Assembly (NCBI GenBank): GCA_905182995.1 | Contig: CAJJDP010000165.1 | Span: forward strand, 96,467-160,466 | Direction of reading: 5' to 3' | Length of the DNA: 64,000 bases | Source of the DNA: Paramecium octaurelia | Lineage: Eukaryota > Ciliophora > Oligohymenophorea > Peniculida > Parameciidae | Notes under the pieces: model-generated | What the model saw: the letters and a program-made list of their open reading frames with translations, nothing else | Told to the model about the DNA's origin: nothing | The model's database searches: none | Part shown: positions 1-10,922 of the stretch, piece by piece | Layout: each line of letters begins with the position of its first letter | Position numbering within the stretch: the first letter of the stretch is position 1 | Program-made: the position numbers and the translations under genes

Positions 1-454
1 ACTTATAGGCTAAACGTATTAAAACATATATTTCAATTATCCATCATCTCCTCTTGCATGTCCATAGTATACTACAAGATAATCCGATTTATTATAATGT
101 AAATTAACCAAAAGTACTTAGTGCAAGAAAATAACTAGTTTAACATTCTAATTTAAGAAGAAATGAAGAATTTGTCTAAAATAATTAAACCTTTACTTTA
201 AATTAAACACAAAAATAGAATTACAACCTGACTATCTAAAGATTAAATAAAATAATTGAACACACTTCTAGATAAAAGTTTAATCAAACATTTTGTTATA
301 TATTTTCTGATAATGAGATAATAAATATCAAAGGAAATGCTATTTACCCACAATAAGAGGAAATCAATATTAGGTTTAAATTATAATAAGAATATGATTT
401 CAAAATGAGAGCAATTAGTATATAATTTAGTATTAGTTCAAATAGATATATTGA
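1..454. other. AT-rich intergenic stretch
   Basis: No gene is supported here. The stretch is strongly AT-rich like other gaps in the window and lies downstream of the stop of the first minus-strand gene. A gene entering from the left edge cannot be excluded. Confidence 0.4.
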
Positions 455-1237
455 TCATATTAAATAAAATCTTGAATCTTTTGGCAAATTTTATCTATAT
501 TTTAATTTAACAGCTTCTTGTGAATTTTTTTTTAATGCCAATAAAGAATATAATGCATTATTCATATAACTCTTGGAGGTCAATGCTTTCTTAGATTTCT
601 GTTCCTATGTGGTTTTGATTTAAGCCATCAATTTTTCTGCTAAGTCCTTTTTTTCAAGATCATTTTAACTATCTTGCCCAATATTGTTAATATTTGTGTT
701 TGTAAGCAATTAAGATATTAGATTTTTCCTCCTCTTATTCATCATAAATAGTCTGAAAGGAAATTTAACTCCATCCTCAGATACTTATTCTCTGTCTATT
801 AAAAATTAATTATTATTAGATTTCTTTGGAGCAACTATTCCAGGATCTGTAATCAATCTTTAAGTTGAATTCACAGAATTTTCTAAATCACTATGATATG
901 TTTTTACTCTTTTTCTAACCATTTGTTTAACAACATTTAAATTTGTATTATTGCGTAACGATGACACTTTCTCAGTTAATTCATCTGCCAGAATCATATT
1001 CTATTATTTTGTGTATTTATGTGATGGCAAGAGAAAATCCCCTAAAATTTCTGTGTTTTGGTTTGCAACACTAGACTCATTTTCATTGTTAATTTTATGA
1101 TTAGCAAATGTTGTTTATTGTCTAAGCAATATTGGCAAATTCGCAGATGGCTATTTTGACGAGCATGATTTATTTAAAGAATTGGATCTGGTGTGATATT
1201 GGAGATGATTTTGATTTGGATTTTTGGTTAATTACAT
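455..1237 (-). CDS. hypothetical protein, 260 residues, no intron
   Basis: With TAA and TAG read as glutamine this is one uninterrupted frame of 261 codons from ATG to TGA. The product is hydrophilic, rich in Asn, Gln, Ser and Lys, with a basic segment (VKQMVRKRVKTYHSD) in the middle and a lysine-rich C-terminal third; no membrane segment or catalytic motif is visible. It begins 18 bases after the stop of the gene upstream on the same strand. The two lie in the same frame, separated by a TGA, so they could be one gene only if that TGA were in an intron, and no suitable splice sites were found. I do not recognise the family. Confidence 0.6.
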
Positions 1238-1255
1238 AATAAATTAATATATAAG

Positions 1256-1961
1256 TCATTTAAAACAAGGACAAAGTAGGGTTGATTATGATGTGTTAGA
1301 TTTTTATGTATTGCCTATGTAGTTATTGAGATAATTATAGCATTTTGATGACCAAGCTTTGACATCTAATTGATGTATTTTATTTGCTTATTCAGGATTA
1401 AATTGCAAGGCCTCCAACACAGTCTCCAGAAATCTAAGGGAAGATTGATATTCCAAATCTAAATGCAAACCCTCTAAAGTCTTTATTAGGCTATAGATAA
1501 GCTTACTTTAATATCTTTATTCAAAATATCAGCCATTGTATTTGGTTAGTAACCATAAACTTATGGAAAATCAGGGGCTTCAAAGTCGATAAGAAGTAGA
1601 GTGTTTTAAATTACGATTAAACAAGAAATCATGTCTTCAAACATATTGAGAAAATTTTCTAATAAAGATAACTTTTCAGCTTTAGGCTTTAGATCTTAAA
1701 TTAAATAAGATATAAACTTGCCATATTCTCCATAAATTTCATTTCGTTATATTGGCTATAGTAATCAAGGTACAGCAATTTATTTTTTTCTATTACTTAA
1801 TAATAACTCTAATTAGCTTCACTTGGAACTACTGATAGCGGTGCCTTAGAAATTGTGGATTAGTGCATCTTCTACAAAGATCCATTGTCATGCTCTAATT
1901 GCTGAACAGAGTAATAGTTTTAAGTATTTTATGGGAATATTTTCTTCATTTTAGTTTTCAT
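1256..1961 (-). CDS. hypothetical protein, 218 residues, two introns
   Basis: Removing introns of 23 and 26 bases gives 219 codons ending in TGA. The start is the first ATG after a TA-rich gap. The N-terminal third is hydrophilic; the middle is probably helical with a hydrophobic stretch (MFEDMISCLIVIQNTLLL); the protein ends in CPCFK, a cysteine pair near a terminal lysine that could be a lipidation site (inference). The family is not recognised. The integral codon count after splicing supports the model. Confidence 0.6.
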
Positions 1962-2123
1962 ATAAAAATATTATTATATTTATTTCGAGAATGAGTTAAG
2001 ATTATTTTTTATAATTAGTTTTTTTCAAATCATAAATGATTAAGTTCTGATAAATTTGTAAGCAACTCTTTGAATTTATAAGAAAAAATGTATTATTTGA
2101 TTTAATAATAAGAATATCTAAGA

Positions 2124-2474
2124 ATGTAAAGAAGATTTTATTTTCAAAAATATGAGAACCTATCAAATCCAGATGGTCTTTTAAAAAGACTAAATAGTGA
2201 AACTAATAGTCCAAAATTTATTGATCACGTCCTCAATAATGTGAAAATTGTCGAAAAACAGAAAATGAGATAATGTTATAAGGAAAGAGCCTCGAAATCA
2301 CAAGAACCAATTAGACAAATAAAAATGGATAGGCAAACTCTCTTAGAAGAATACTATAAATTTTTAACTAATACAGAAGATGGAGCTTATAAAATCAATA
2401 TAAATACTCCAGAAAAAAAATAATGTTTATCCAAAATACTTTCATTTAAGCACCAGGTTATTAGTCCCTTTTGA
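2124..2474 (+). CDS. hypothetical protein, 116 residues
   Basis: This is a single open frame from ATG to TGA with glutamine codons TAA and TAG. The product is polar and lysine-rich with acidic-basic helical stretches such as DRQTLLEEYYKF. It is divergent from the minus-strand gene starting at 1961 and shares a 160-base AT-rich promoter gap with it. The last codons could instead run into an intron near 2455, since a GTTATTAG-type sequence follows CACCAG, so the C-terminus is uncertain. The family is not recognised. Confidence 0.45.
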
Positions 2475-2920
2475 TCAAACTTATCCGTTGTTTAAATAAG
2501 AATCATTATAGTTATTAAATGTCCGATTCATTAGTTCAAAATATTAAATAAGAGATAATACTTGTTAAAAATTTGAGAGCAAATATATTTATTTCATAGT
2601 TTAATCTGTTTAGAATCTTTAGACAAAGGCTAACAAAATAAGTGTAGATTAGAAATCTTTAAAGCTTCTCCAATTCTCCAATATTATATTTAATAAACAT
2701 TTTAATGTATTTCAACTTTTCTAAATGAATAAATTAAAAATTACAAAATCCTCTACTTTTCGGACTAATAACTAATATAACTTTCTTATTTAGATTCAAT
2801 CTCTCTCCATTTTGGATGATCTTTTAATGAAAATTTTAGTGTAGATTTTAGAAAAATATACTTCTTATTAATTTATCCAAAGCTACACTTTGATATATTA
2901 TTATTTTGAGAGAATTTCAA
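2475..2920. other. intergenic stretch, nothing recognised
   Basis: AT-rich sequence without a convincing frame on either strand. It lies between a small plus-strand gene and a doubtful minus-strand reading frame. Confidence 0.35.
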
Positions 2921-3330
2921 TCAGTTTCGATCTTCTAATTTAGATATCAATCTTTTGGAAAATATAAATTCTCTGTTATTATGAAACATATAAATATTGT
3001 GAAAGACTATCTTAAGATCCATTTCATTATTTTATTATGGTTAGAATTTAAAATTATATTAGCATCTTAATTATCTCTCAGTACATTTAAAAAAAAATGA
3101 ATAATCTGTTTTCATGTATTGATTATCATCAATCTTTGTTTCTCCTATTTTACTAATTCACGAGTTGAAACTACTAAATTGAAGTTAGAAATCTTAAAGG
3201 AAAAATGCTTCTTGCCTTAGATCTTTTTTAGAAAGTTGTGGAGAAGTATAAAAAGTAAAGGGAAACCCTAGAACTTGATATTTAGTAATTTAAGTGAAAA
3301 AAATAAATTAAATGTTTATACCTGATTAAC
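2921..3330 (-). CDS. possible small gene, doubtful
   Basis: A minus-strand frame reads about 110 codons to TGA at 2921 if a 30-base intron with GTAG...ATAG ends is removed near 3150. The conceptual product contains an aromatic-rich start (FPFTFYTSP) and a polar middle. No start codon is certain: an upstream exon beyond a 48-base intron would be needed. A competing frame over the same bases is also open. TGA is the only stop in this code, so open frames of this size arise by chance. Confidence 0.25.
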
Positions 3331-3362
3331 GAAATTTAGGTGGAAGATAAATTATATGTAAT

Positions 3363-3830
3363 ATGGTTTTGAATCACAGACTCTCATTAAATATAATGGA
3401 TGATAAGTCAGCGATTTCTCCAATTTAGACTAAAATGCATACACCTCGTTAAGGATGCTACACTGATAGGCAAAGTTAAAATAAGCCATCACTCTTTTTC
3501 AGAAGAATACCAACAAGCAATTATTAGAAGTATAAAGAATTGCTTTATAAGAAACCTCTTTCATTTCCTAAAAATTAGAATAAAAATGAGTGCTACACTG
3601 AAATAAAAATAATAGATTGGAACGTTATTGAGAAAGAATTAAAGAAATACGAAAAGGAATTTTATAAATTAAATCTGCCTGCATTTTTAAAGTCTTTTAC
3701 AAAATAAATGAATATTAAAAAAGAATATGACTTCGCTACTCTAATTGAAATGATTTTGAATTTTTATCCAAATGTAAAGCAAGATGACCTTATAGAGATT
3801 GCATCAGATATCATCGTAGGCGAGCTTTGA
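3363..3830 (+). CDS. hypothetical protein, 155 residues
   Basis: This is an intronless frame of 156 codons. The first ATG is at 3363; a second in-frame ATG at 3396 (MDDKSAISP) may be the true start because it leaves more room for a promoter. The N-terminal half is basic and proline-containing. The C-terminal half (from about residue 85, KIIDWNVIEKELKKYEKEF) looks helical and ends DLIEIASDIIVGEL. I do not recognise the family. It is followed by a 545-base gap before the kinase gene. Confidence 0.55.
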
Positions 3831-4375
3831 TAATTAATTTTGTTTTATAGTAAGTGGTACTAAGTATTCATCTTATTCTTATTATACAATATTGTGTTTT
3901 CATGGCATAAAAGACTGAATTCGTCTGAAAATATTTAAAAAAACTCAAAATTGTTAGTCAAGAACTTCAATCTATTTCTAAAATACTTTATAATATTTAT
4001 TGAGCAGGCAGTTGATTTGAATTATTTGATATTTTTAATTGTTAAAAATTATAACAATATAAACATAATAATCTATAAATTTGCTCCCAAAATTTCTTAA
4101 TAATATGTATTAGCAATTTTACATTAGCATAAATTCGAGGAAAGGGAGAATTTAGTGGTAAGCCACAAGCACCCTTTATTATACTTATATAATATTATAA
4201 ATTCCATTTTTTTTTTACTTACACACGATTAATAGCATGACAATTCTATTTGATGAAGATTAGACATTTATTTTGCATATGTATTTTTTCACATTTTCCC
4301 TAAAATATTAAAAATGATTTAATTTTCCTATTTTAAATATCATTTATTCTATTTGAGAACCTAATAATTATTATC
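3831..4375. other. intergenic region upstream of the kinase gene
   Basis: No reading frame is supported. It contains one structured element (4141-4216, described separately) and otherwise AT-rich sequence that should hold the kinase promoter. Confidence 0.4.
4141..4216 (+). other. two-part hairpin followed by a T10 run, candidate small RNA
   Basis: AAAGGG at 4141-4146 can pair with CCCTTT at 4172-4177, enclosing GTGG (4155-4158) paired with CCAC (4163-4166). Thirty bases later ten consecutive T residues (4207-4216) resemble an RNA polymerase III terminator. The G+C-containing island stands out in otherwise AT-only intergenic DNA. No known RNA family was recognised, and no promoter element was identified. 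Confidence 0.2.
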
Positions 4376-6158
4376 ATGAACTAGTAGTTTGCTCAAAATA
4401 ATCTTGAAAAACTTGAAGAAACCTATGCAGGGTTTAATTTAAGGTACTCTTGCAAAGAATATGATGTAATAAATAGGCATCTATGTAGGAATTTACTTGT
4501 GTAAGAATTAATAATGAATTGGAGTATTGCGCTCGTAAATATAAATTGGGAAGCATTAATAACCCTAAATTTCATGCCTTGAGAAGAATTAAACTTTACA
4601 ATATCTTGCCTGTGTTTGACATCTATTTAGACTCGTAAACAATTGTAGCACAAGATGTAGAAAAATTTTCTTTGGAGAATAATATCGATGACTTGAATGA
4701 AGAGCAAAGGGTATATCTAGCTGCTATGGTCAGCATTAGTAAGTAAATTATTAATTTCTAGCATTGCAGGAATTAGCATATAGAGGATTTCCATTTATCA
4801 TATAGGAAAGAAGTGTTATAATATTAGAAAACCATATATGTTTATCCCTATAGGACTTTTGCTTTGATAGAGAAGTAAGCGAATAAGAAAGCTTTGATAG
4901 TTTTAAAAAATTGAGTAAGAATTGAAATCTATGATTAGTGATTAAATTATTTGGGGATTTTCTTGAAATAAACTTCGAAAACTCAACTAATTATTTCCTA
5001 TAACTAAACTAAGTTTATCTGGGCCCAAGTGAAAATATGCCTTATGTTGAATTGTTGGATAGGATATTCGAATTCACAAATGTTGACACTCTTGCTTCAG
5101 CAACATCAAATTCATATGTCTACGCATTTGATACTCCAGAATTTATGAAAACAATTCCCAACATAAGTTAAAGAACAGTTCTTAAATCAGTAAAATTGGA
5201 TTTAAACGACACTAATTCAGAATACATTTTGACTTCTTCTCAAAGAGAATTAGAAATCATGGAGAATTTTAAAAAATATGAGCCTTTGGTTGCTTGTTAT
5301 GCGTATTTTAGAATTCAAAAATAACTTTATATCTTTATGGAAAGGTATCCTTAGGTACTTTCTAATATGCTTGATTACATAGATGAAGAGAGACATTGCA
5401 TTTAAATATGTTGGCAACTAGCAGTGGGTAATTAATTATATAAATGAGTTACTTTAGCTCTTAAATACCTCCATCAACATTAAATAATTCATCGAGATTT
5501 AAAACCAGGAAATTTATTTCTATCTCATGAAACTTTGGAAAGAGCTAGACTTTTAATAGCAGACTTTGATAGATCTAGATTATCATAATGGTTGACGCAA
5601 TCAATCACCTAACAGAAAGGTAAAATTTACATTGATTAATAGAAAATAATCAAGACTAAATTGGTAAATTAAACGAACTTACACCAAAATCAGTATTGGG
5701 AGCTACTCCATCTTATGATCCTCCAGAAGCTGGTACCACTGATTATGATTCGAGTGCAGATATTTGGTAGGTTGGAATGATAAGTATGTATCCATTTGAT
5801 ATACATAGTGTTTTAAATTGCCAACAAGGGTGAATACCCAATAAGAATGGCAACTCAAAATTTTTCTAAGGAAGATTACCAAAATAATTTTACCAAAGAA
5901 AAAATTTAGAATTAATTAAGCAAATATAATGTTAATGAATAATTTATCAACATAATTGCTAAGTGTTTGTCTTTTAATAGAAAAGATAGACCCACTTGTC
6001 ACTAATTAATAAATGAATTATAATTATGTTTTGAAGAAATCACTCCGGATGCTGAAGAAACTTTGATCTCAACTCATAATTTAAGTCAAATTGAAAGATA
6101 CAGTTAATTAATTTCATCAACAAGGACTTTAAGAATGCTTAACTCTTAAGAATTATGA
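4376..6158 (+). CDS. serine/threonine-type protein kinase with DFD motif
   Basis: Six introns of 23-30 bases splice to exactly 545 codons. Residues 1-200 are an N-terminal region of unknown function. The kinase domain fills the C-terminal half: a beta-3-like lysine in VLKSVKLD, a candidate alpha-C glutamate in the RELEIM helix, the catalytic loop HRDLKPGNLF, the metal-binding segment written IADFDRSR instead of DFG, and a PPEA plus DIWQVGM segment matching the APE and DxW motifs. Catalytic Asp and Lys are present, so activity is plausible despite the Gly-to-Asp change (inference). Substrate unknown. It ends 75 bases from the convergent UBE2S-like gene. Confidence 0.85.
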
Positions 6159-6233
6159 TTTTCATCTGCATTAATAAATATACATAGAATACACTATCTA
6201 AAATGACTTTTTATTCTAAATAATTAATAGTAA

Positions 6234-6957
6234 TCAAATTCTTTTCAGCCATTTCTTTTAATCGTTTTCTTTTTTCTGTTGAATTTGTGTTAATTTGTTC
6301 TTCTTTTCTGCATCATCATTCACATTCTTATATATTGTTAGCTATATACTTAATTATTTCCTTTTAAGACATTTCCATCTTATTTTATAGCATAAATGCT
6401 TGTAAGTAATTTTGCTCTTTTAAAATATTCGTCATAGTTTTCCATGAAGAGTTTGCCTGCTTCTTCATTTAGTGAGCTCTCAGGGAATGGAACAATCAAT
6501 AGACATTTAATCACTTCAAAAATATTCTTTAACGACCATTGAAGAGGATTCCAATCCTTCTTTAATGTATTTACGCAGATTTCTCCCTTTTCAGAGACGT
6601 TTGGATGAAATATTTTGGTATTGAATAAGCCTAACTTAGATTTATTAATACCTTTAGGAGCAATTTATGGGAATTGGGGTGGTAATATTAATTTACATCT
6701 AAAAACTCCTCCTTAAAATGGAGTGTCAACTAAACATTTTCAATTTTTAATACCTGGGCCTTCGATATCTGCTTAAATATCAAAAACATCCTATTCATTA
6801 AATATCACATGAACTCCTAATGCAATGTTTTTACAATTTACCATCAATTGGCTATTTCATGATATTTTGCAATTGTTTTGCTATTATTGGTCCCAACTAA
6901 GGGTTAATTTAGGGCTCTTGAATCTATCAAATGAATATCACGATTATCAATTACCAT
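6234..6957 (-). CDS. UBE2S: ubiquitin-conjugating enzyme E2, UBE2S type
   Basis: Five short introns (31, 25, 24, 21 and 23 bases) give 200 codons. The UBC fold is complete: the segment [17 protein letters not shown] carries the HPN motif and the ubiquitin-accepting cysteine, followed by [25 protein letters not shown] and [16 protein letters not shown]. The DW after the active site and [12 protein letters not shown] with the YxEYxxRAxLLT tail are characteristic of UBE2S (E2-EPF), which in animals extends Lys11-linked chains with the anaphase-promoting complex. The C-terminal tail is charged and ends KKWLKRI; the UBE2S tail normally docks on the APC. The first intron would directly follow the ATG, so an alternative start is possible. 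Confidence 0.88.
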
Positions 6958-7289
6958 TCCAATTATTTAATAAGTTAACTTGAGAAATGTTATTTTAAAT
7001 TATATACTCTAAATCGTTAACAAATAAGCTTAGAATTAAGTGAATACAACAACAGAAAATGTAAATGAATCATTAATTATTGAAATCTTATGGCATAAAC
7101 TTAAAGTGAGATGATTAAAAACGAATCTTTGCATATCAAAACTTAGTTTATAATTGTTAAATATTATTCTAATTCATAATCAGAATAAACTAAAAAGTAA
7201 GTCAAAATTGAAAAGAAGATTTGCAATTTTAAGATTAATTAAATTAAACAAAATATAGCTTTACTAAATAATAATAAGAAATAATCTGA
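6958..7289. other. intergenic region between divergent genes
   Basis: AT-rich sequence with no supported frame. It separates the UBE2S-like gene from a plus-strand gene whose start could not be fixed, so part of it may be a 5' exon. Confidence 0.3.
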
Positions 7290-8081
7290 AAAATTGAATC
7301 AATTTTATTGCAAGAATTTGTTCCATAGAATTTCAATTTCTAAAGTTAAACAACAATTGATATATCCTTTAGAAATTTGAACAATTACTCTTTAATTCTG
7401 ACATTTAGTCTGAATTACATCATTATTGTGGGAATGCACTGAAAGCGAAGAGCAAAATTTTGTAAGATAACTCTTTGGGAGCCTCATTCTAAGTTCAATT
7501 TGAGAAGGTTAGCTTTAAGCAGTTAAGGTATCCAATTTAGAAGAAGATCAAGAGTATAAACAGAGATTAAGATCTCTACAATTAAAATTTAAGATTAGCC
7601 AATAATTTGTAGATAAGCCACTGATGAGAACTTTATGGAATGGTCGAAATAAAATGAATCATTAATAGATGCATTAGTTTAGTGAACCCATCATAATTAA
7701 TTTTTAACTAAGATGACTTATTAGATTGAAATTAATATAGTATTAAATGTCTCAAGATTATTAATCATCTAATATAATAGCTGGGTATTTTTAATATTGA
7801 AAAAGAGTTATGAAAATTAATATCAGTAATAGACAATAGAGAATTTGCTCTTAGCTTTATTTAATATTTTAAGAAGCACAATAGATATTTATATTAAATT
7901 AGACAAAAAATAAATCTGTTAAAGTAAGGAATTTTTAGTTAGTATTATTGCAACAGTTCATTTCTTTGAATCCTTTAAGTTAACTTATAGATCATTTAGA
8001 TAAAAATTATTTTCAAACTATTATTATGAAACGAAATATACAAAACTCTACAGGCTGCTCTAGAACAGAATAACTGGATGA
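7290..8081 (+). CDS. hypothetical protein, gene structure unresolved
   Basis: One frame runs from about 7290 to the TGA at 8081 if in-frame TGA codons near 7440 and 7680 are removed by introns (a possible 18-base and a possible 36-base intron). Recognisable coherent stretches include TLWEPHSKFNLRRL, FMEWSKQNESLIDALVQ and a helical C-terminal part from MTYQIEINIVL onward. The start codon is not identified, so the 5' boundary is approximate. The family is not recognised. It ends 80 bases before the Rieske gene on the same strand. Confidence 0.4.
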
Positions 8082-8161
8082 CTATCAGACAATCAATACA
8101 AGAGATGAAAATATGAGAATAATAACTATTTATTAATAAATTATATAAAAAAAGATTTAAA

Positions 8162-9048
8162 ATGATTAGTGGAGCATTCCGAAGATCATTTATAGGCAGA
8201 GCTCACTTTGGTCTTGTTTCAGAATATAATAGCAGAGTCAACTAGAAGTTGTATAAGGGAGTACAAGTATCAGAAGCACCACAATTCTTCACTACATCTG
8301 CAAGACCAGGAAATTTCGGAGATCATATTGATTTCAAAGTTCAAATGGATAATTGGTTTGATGAAAATAGGTACTTATTGTTTAGACATTTAATTTAGAG
8401 TTCATAATGAACATGAGACTGAAATTAAAAGAACTTAAATTTATGCATTGAATGCTGTCTATTATGGTGGATTGCTTTCCTTCGCAAGATTGTTTGCAGT
8501 TGGACTTATTGGCAGATTAGATGGCTGGAAGAGATATGACAGAGACACATACCTTGAGATGGAGTAATAATTAACATTTAGTGCATAGCATCGGAGATTT
8601 ACCACCAGGTGAAGTCATGTAAATCGTATGGAATGGTACACCAGTATTCATTAGAAGATTGACTTAACAAGAAATCAAAGATGAAGATAACTTACCAAAA
8701 GAAACAATTTTAGATCCAAGGTGAATTCTTAAATTTAATTGTTAGTTCTGAAGTTGTTCTTACTAATTGTGGAAACACTAAAGTCTTGGTTGTTAGTGCA
8801 TTGTGTACTCATTTAGGATGCATTCCAATCCCATATTTAGGTGCTTATAATGTAAATATTGTCCCTTAATATTATAGGGTTGGGTTTGCATTTGTCATGG
8901 TTCAGTTTATGACAAATATGCAAGAGTGAGACAAGGACCTGCATTGTAAAATTTACCATTCATTAATAACTCAATCTATGATGATGTTATCGTCTGCATT
9001 GAAGAAATGAAATTCCCAAGAGAACCAAGTTAAAGATATTGGACTTGA
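8162..9048 (+). CDS. UQCRFS1: Rieske iron-sulphur subunit of cytochrome bc1 complex
   Basis: This is the [2Fe-2S] subunit of mitochondrial complex III, which passes electrons from ubiquinol to cytochrome c1. Three introns (28, 25, 26 bases) are evident. The N-terminus is arginine- and serine-containing, as for a mitochondrial presequence. A membrane anchor follows around NAVYYGGLLSFARLFAVGLIG, then a hinge (LEMDIGDLPPG). Cluster-binding motifs CTHLGC and CICHGS carry the ligand Cys and His pairs, and the C-terminus ends WT. After splicing the length is one base too many: the frame breaks near 8716, where dropping one C from GATCCAAGG restores ILDQGEF. That point lies at the start of the duplicated block around the N at 10031, so a sequencing or assembly error is the simplest explanation. 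Confidence 0.9.
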
Positions 9049-9094
9049 AACAGCAATACATATATATTATATTAAATAACACAACAATCAATAT

Positions 9095-9571
9095 TCAAAA
9101 ATCAATTAAATTTTAGTTTTGGGACTATTATTATTACTATTATGGTTGTTATTGACTCTGTTGCGGCTGTTAGAATTATGCAAAAGCTTATGAATTGATT
9201 GGCTAATTTTGATTTTACTATTAAGGACTGGCATTAAGTTATTGTGAGAATGATGCGGATTAATTCTAATTATTTTTAATGTCCCAACTAATTCTGGTTG
9301 CTTTAATTAAGATGCGATTGTTGAATAATGGAATCTAGGCTGTGTCTGTTGGTAAGTCAAGCCAGACTGTGTTGTGACTTGTTTTATATCTAAATCTAAA
9401 GATATATTCTCCCTAAAGTGGGAAACTAGTCTTAATATCTTTGAGGGTGATTTGATCAACTTGTTTACCTATTCTTGTAATTAATATGTTTGATTACCCG
9501 AATGCATTAGGAATTTCAACATCATCATTGTCCTGTGGCACCACATAGTAGATTAGGGTAAATTATTTCAT
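9095..9571 (-). CDS. stand-alone DIX-domain protein with Gln-rich tail
   Basis: One 24-base intron gives 151 codons. Residues 1-90 resemble the DIX domain of Dishevelled and Axin: a short N-terminal strand (FTLIYYVVPQDND), an ITLKDIK segment matching the TLxDFK helix, YIFRFRYKT matching YKFFFKS, and QIPLFNNRI matching KLPxFNGRV. DIX domains polymerise head to tail in animal Wnt signalling; a role in this cell is unknown. Residues 95-150 are a disordered tail dominated by Gln, Asn and Ser. It converges on the Rieske gene with 46 bases between stops. The family assignment rests on visual similarity only. Confidence 0.6.
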
Positions 9572-9598
9572 TATTTATTATTATTGCAAATATATTAA

Positions 9599-9998
9599 TC
9601 AATTGTAGGCAATATATTTTTGAGTTGATGAAAACTTTTGAAACCCTATAATGTAGCATCTTATAAATCCTTCGCTAATAGCCTTTCCTCTTGCTCTATT
9701 GCTAATATTCTTACTTCTGTGCAAAAACTTCAAATATCTACTTCTGTTGCATTTGGACATAATCAAAATCATTTCATTGTCAATATAATTTTGTTAATAA
9801 CTCAGGTATCCAAAATTCTTTTCCATGCTCATCGTTCTCGAGTAGATTTTAAATTAATAGTTACCACAAGATGTTATTTTCTTCCTATTGTTGTTTAATC
9901 TTTTCAGAATAAGGTCCCAGTCCATATTGCTTTAATAAATCAACATCATTTTAATCTAAATGTATTGTTTCTGTTTACTTACACCTAAATTTTAACAT
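9599..9998 (-). pseudogene. RPT1: decayed 26S proteasome ATPase RPT1 (PSMC2) fragment
   Basis: The 5' part reads MLKFRYQNDVDLLKQYGLG after a 27-base intron and continues PYSEKIKQQQEENN, like the N-terminus of RPT1. It is followed almost directly by sequence matching the RPT1 C-terminus: SRTMSMEKN, an arginine-alanine run RARGKAIS, and the terminal FQKFSSTQKYIAYN. The entire AAA+ ATPase core is missing, and the C-terminal part is broken by an insertion near 9790-9820, small deletions and frame changes. A full RPT1 has about 430 residues; this locus could encode only scraps. It is most likely a relic of a duplicate gene, as Paramecium genomes carry many from whole-genome duplications (established knowledge). 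Confidence 0.8.
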
Positions 9999-10031
9999 CA
10001 CAACTTAAATACTCTGTAATACTAAAATATN

Positions 10032-10372
10032 TTTTAGATCCAAGGTGAATTCTTAAATTTAATTGTTAGTTCTGAAGTTGTTCTTACTAATTGTGGAAAC
10101 ACTAAAGTCTTGGTTGTTAGTGCATTGTGTACTCATTTAGGATGCATTCCAATCCCATATTTAGGTGCTTATAATGTAAATATTGTCCCTTAATATTATA
10201 GGGTTGGGTTTGCATTTGTCATGGTTCAGTTTATGACAAATATGCAAGAGTGAGACAAGGACCTGCATTGTAAAATTTACCATTCATTAATAACTCAATC
10301 TATGATGATGTTATCGTCTGCATTGAAGAAATGAAATTCCCAAGAGAACCAAGTTAAAGATATTGGACTTGA
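10032..10372 (+). pseudogene. second, partial copy of the Rieske gene 3' part
   Basis: Repeats bases 8708-9048, including both cluster-binding motifs and the stop. It starts in mid-gene right after the N at 10031 and is best treated as an assembly copy, not as a gene. Confidence 0.8.
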
Positions 10373-10418
10373 AACAGCAATACATATATATTATATTAAA
10401 TAACACAACAATCAATAT

Positions 10419-10895
10419 TCAAAAATCAATTAAATTTTAGTTTTGGGACTATTATTATTACTATTATGGTTGTTATTGACTCTGTTGCGGCTGTTAGAAT
10501 TATGCAAAAGCTTATGAATTGATTGGCTAATTTTGATTTTACTATTAAGGACTGGCATTAAGTTATTGTGAGAATGATGCGGATTAATTCTAATTATTTT
10601 TAATGTCCCAACTAATTCTGGTTGCTTTAATTAAGATGCGATTGTTGAATAATGGAATCTAGGCTGTGTCTGTTGGTAAGTCAAGCCAGACTGTGTTGTG
10701 ACTTGTTTTATATCTAAATCTAAAGATATATTCTCCCTAAAGTGGGAAACTAGTCTTAATATCTTTGAGGGTGATTTGATCAACTTGTTTACCTATTCTT
10801 GTAATTAATATGTTTGATTACCCGAATGCATTAGGAATTTCAACATCATCATTGTCCTGTGGCACCACATAGTAGATTAGGGTAAATTATTTCAT
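10419..10895 (-). CDS. second copy of the DIX-domain gene
   Basis: Identical as far as read to 9095-9571, including the intron. It lies in the duplicated block and probably represents the same locus counted twice. Confidence 0.5.
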
Positions 10896-10922
10896 TATTT
10901 ATTATTATTGCAAATATATTAA

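Noticed and set aside
9638-9898. Plus-strand 86-codon frames at 9638 and 10962 as duplicated genes
   Set aside because: They are antisense to the RPT1 pseudogene and have no recognisable features; the duplication is explained by the contig overlap.
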